Shown here: positions 62,017 to 64,000 of the stretch, in pieces
How positions within the stretch are numbered: the stretch's first letter is position 1
How the letters are laid out: each line of letters begins with the position of its first letter
Assembly (NCBI GenBank): GCA_025331445.1
Contig: JAIWNE010000036.1
Coordinates: 124,001-188,000 of the forward strand
DNA: 64,000 bases
Direction of reading: 5' to 3'
Source of the DNA: Blakeslea trispora
Taxonomy: Eukaryota > Mucoromycota > Mucoromycetes > Mucorales > Choanephoraceae
Translations under genes and position numbers: made by a program
The notes under the pieces: generated by a model
Told to the model about the DNA's origin: nothing
The model's input: the letters and a program-made list of their open reading frames with translations, nothing else
The model's database searches: none

Positions 62017-64000
62017 TCAATTTAATAAAGTACGACATTGGTTTAGATATTTCTCAGCAACATCCAATAAGCCTTGATCTATCATCCAAATAGCATAAGC
62101 ATAATAAATTTCATCTAGTTTTGTCTGATCGTCTTCAAGGGCTCTTTTTAGCACTGTCAGCTTTTCTACCAAGCTATGCCACCCATCTCTATGCATGGCT
62201 CGAATCCATCGAGAGATAACTTTAGATAGATCACCTGCCATCATGTAAGCCAGAATGACTTGCTTTTCACTGTCTTTTGCATCCTTTGATTCAGACCATT
62301 GATCACCTAGTCGTTGGCATACAGTGGCTAGCTGGTGAGAAGGGACATAGGTACAGACGGCAGTCAGCAATTGAACCCAATCCGTTAGTTCGTCCGTCTC
62401 AAATGTCCAGTCTTGAAGGGCGATATGCGAAAAGAAGCGTAGAGCATTCGATTCATGAACGCGGCTATCAAGGTAGGCTTTTTGCGTGCGTGACATCAAT
62501 TCTCTACCTCCATAACTTGCTATCATCAGGGCATCAGCAAATCGATGGGTCGCCAAACAGGCATCTACAGCAGCCTCTAACTGACCTGTCATCAAGGCCT
62601 GCAAGATACATGTCTCTTTCTCAAAAGTCATCGATTGAGGCTTCTGAGGCAACTCTTTGTTTAAAGACGATGAGGGATGATTAGATTTGAGATAGTGTAT
62701 GAGTTCCTCCCTTGGCTGTTTGGAGAACATCAACTGAATCAAAGGCCAATCACTGTCTTCAGGTGCTTGTTGAATACGCATCTCGATGAAGGACTCTAGT
62801 GAGTTGGATGCTAAGGCTGTCTCAAACTGATCTGACAGAGCCACCAAATTGGAATCTGCTTTGATGCAGGATAACGTAATTTTCGATTGACCCGAATGAA
62901 ACCGTACTAGCCGCCCACGCCATCCAAAGGAAGCACCAATTGACTGCCGAAGCCGATGTGGTCTAAATGCGTTTATTTGATTTATTTGATATACCTGAAT
63001 CTAATAGACATAAGATATAAACAAAATTGTATGCGCTATAAACAGTATTAGCCAACTTACAGAACCATTCAATGAAGCAACAGAGAACATGTTGGGTTGA
63101 GACGAAAGAGCAACTTGACATAACGGACCCGTGCTCTCTAGCTCGTCTAGTATATCACCGGTAATGGGATCCCAACAGAGTATTCTTTCATCCTTGCCAC
63201 AGGAAACTAGATGACGAGCATCTTTAGACCAATCTAGGTCAACTATACCCTTTGTGTGACCCTTCAGCTGTCGTTCAGGCGAATGAGCATGGCGTAGATC
63301 CCATAGTGTCAGGTAAGGGGATTGATCATCATCTGAAGCTGTAATGATTTGAGTTGCCTGCAAATGGTATTAGCTTGATGTCTATGAATGTAGATCGTTG
63401 TGACATTAGGACTTACTACTTTAGGATGCCATGCAATAGAGGAGAGTGAAGATAGTAATCCTGCTAAAGTCATGATCTCCTTTTTGCTACGCAAATCCCA
63501 AACTACAGTGTATCCATTGGTAGATGCACTAGCAATGATATGTTGCACTTGCCCATTCCATGCGATAGAGACGATATCGTCCATTCGGGAAGACCGACTT
63601 CCTGGTGCTGAAGGTGTAGTGGGATGATCCAAGTCCCAAATAAAGATCTATATGATTGAATAAGGTGAGTTGAGTTCTCGGCAATGATTTATATGTAAAT
63701 CCGTACTTACTTCATTGTGGTTTCCTGATGAAGCAAGTAGATTGGTTTGGAATGAATTGAAATCCAGTGCTTTAAGAGCACCTGTATGTGCTTTACTTTT
63801 CAACAAAAGCGTATAATCTAGACTGATTCCTTCAATTCTTTAGCCTTGTTTTTCTCTCTCTCTCTCTCTCAATTTTAAATAGAAAGAAAAGTCAAGTTAC
63901 CTGTATCCATTCAAGACAGATGAAGCATTATAAAGCTCAAGTTCTCCTGTTTCAGTACCACCTGCTATTATGCCATATACCTTTTCTTTTGAAGGTTGTC
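62017..64000 (-). CDS. SEC31: COPII coat protein Sec31, 5' end outside window, C-terminally short
   Basis: Partial: exons (minus) 62017-62994, 63061-63357, 63417-63647, 63711-63837 and 63901 to the window edge. WD40 repeats are visible: KAHTGALKALDFNS, IFIWDLDHP, SIAWHPKV, LTLWDLRHAHSPERQLKGHT, DLDWSKDARHLVSCGKDERI. Then comes RQSIGASFGWRGRLVRF, diagnostic of Sec31, and an alpha-solenoid (LMFSKQPREELIHYL through DQGLLDVAEKYLNQC). Sec31 forms the outer COPII cage with Sec13 and binds Sec23 by a Pro-rich region and a C-terminal helix bundle. Here the reading frame stops at 62017-62019 right after the solenoid, so the Pro-rich region and the C-terminal domain are missing. Stop to epimerase ATG is only about 120 bp. 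Confidence 0.85.

Overview
The window is nuclear DNA of a filamentous fungus, most likely an early-diverging Mucoromycota species (Mucorales-like). The evidence is: introns of about 50-100 bp with GT-AG (sometimes GC-AG) borders, AT-rich gene-poor stretches, pyrimidine-rich leaders, a CT-rich microsatellite inside a likely intron, a TAF3 with a C-terminal PHD finger, a class II DAHP synthase, a Cys-rich CYSTM protein, and decayed DIRS-like and LINE elements. Genus and species cannot be told from this sequence. Gene models were built by hand: exon borders come from splice consensus plus protein-family continuity, and the exon sums of the intact complete models are divisible by three.

Layout. 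0-2.4 kb holds a broken transposase-like remnant and anonymous AT-rich DNA. 2.4-17.0 kb is a dense gene block: MED8, a kinesin-3, an NmrA-like oxidoreductase, TAF3, acyl-CoA oxidase, cytochrome c heme lyase (one base out of frame) and a CYSTM protein. 17-23.9 kb is repeat-rich: two copies of a mariner-type MITE, a compact spliced micro-ORF, a Rab6 gene, one arm of a 957-bp inverted duplication, a long (TC)n tract and a LINE 3' fragment. 23.9-31.2 kb carries GSK3, a concentrative nucleoside transporter and NF-YA. 31.8-39.6 kb has a second MITE family, an unknown gene, a candidate structured Pol III RNA, a MIT-like gene and mitoribosomal mL59. 39.6-45 kb has a DIRS-like fragment, a SurE-like phosphatase and the second arm of the inverted duplication. 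45-50.4 kb has ribosomal proteins eL20 and eS4 and an ITPK-type inositol phosphate kinase. 51.2-57.9 kb has a second LINE fragment, class II DAHP synthase and a hAT-like remnant. 57.9-64 kb has a Yck-type casein kinase 1, a UDP-glucose 4-epimerase with an unusual N-terminal extension, and a Sec31 that runs off the window and stops early.

The genes are housekeeping functions (Pol II transcription, trafficking and motors, peroxisomal beta-oxidation, translation, aromatic and nucleotide-sugar metabolism, kinases). They do not form one pathway or a metabolic cluster. Trafficking is over-represented (kinesin-3, Rab6, Yck, a possible MIT protein, Sec31), but the genes are dispersed and I read no operon-like logic into that. 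The most unusual items are the near-identical inverted 957-bp repeat pair, the putative structured RNA at 34.3-34.7 kb, the 21-codon spliced micro-ORF at 18.64 kb, the heme lyase frameshift with four CP motifs, and the short Sec31 next to the extended epimerase.
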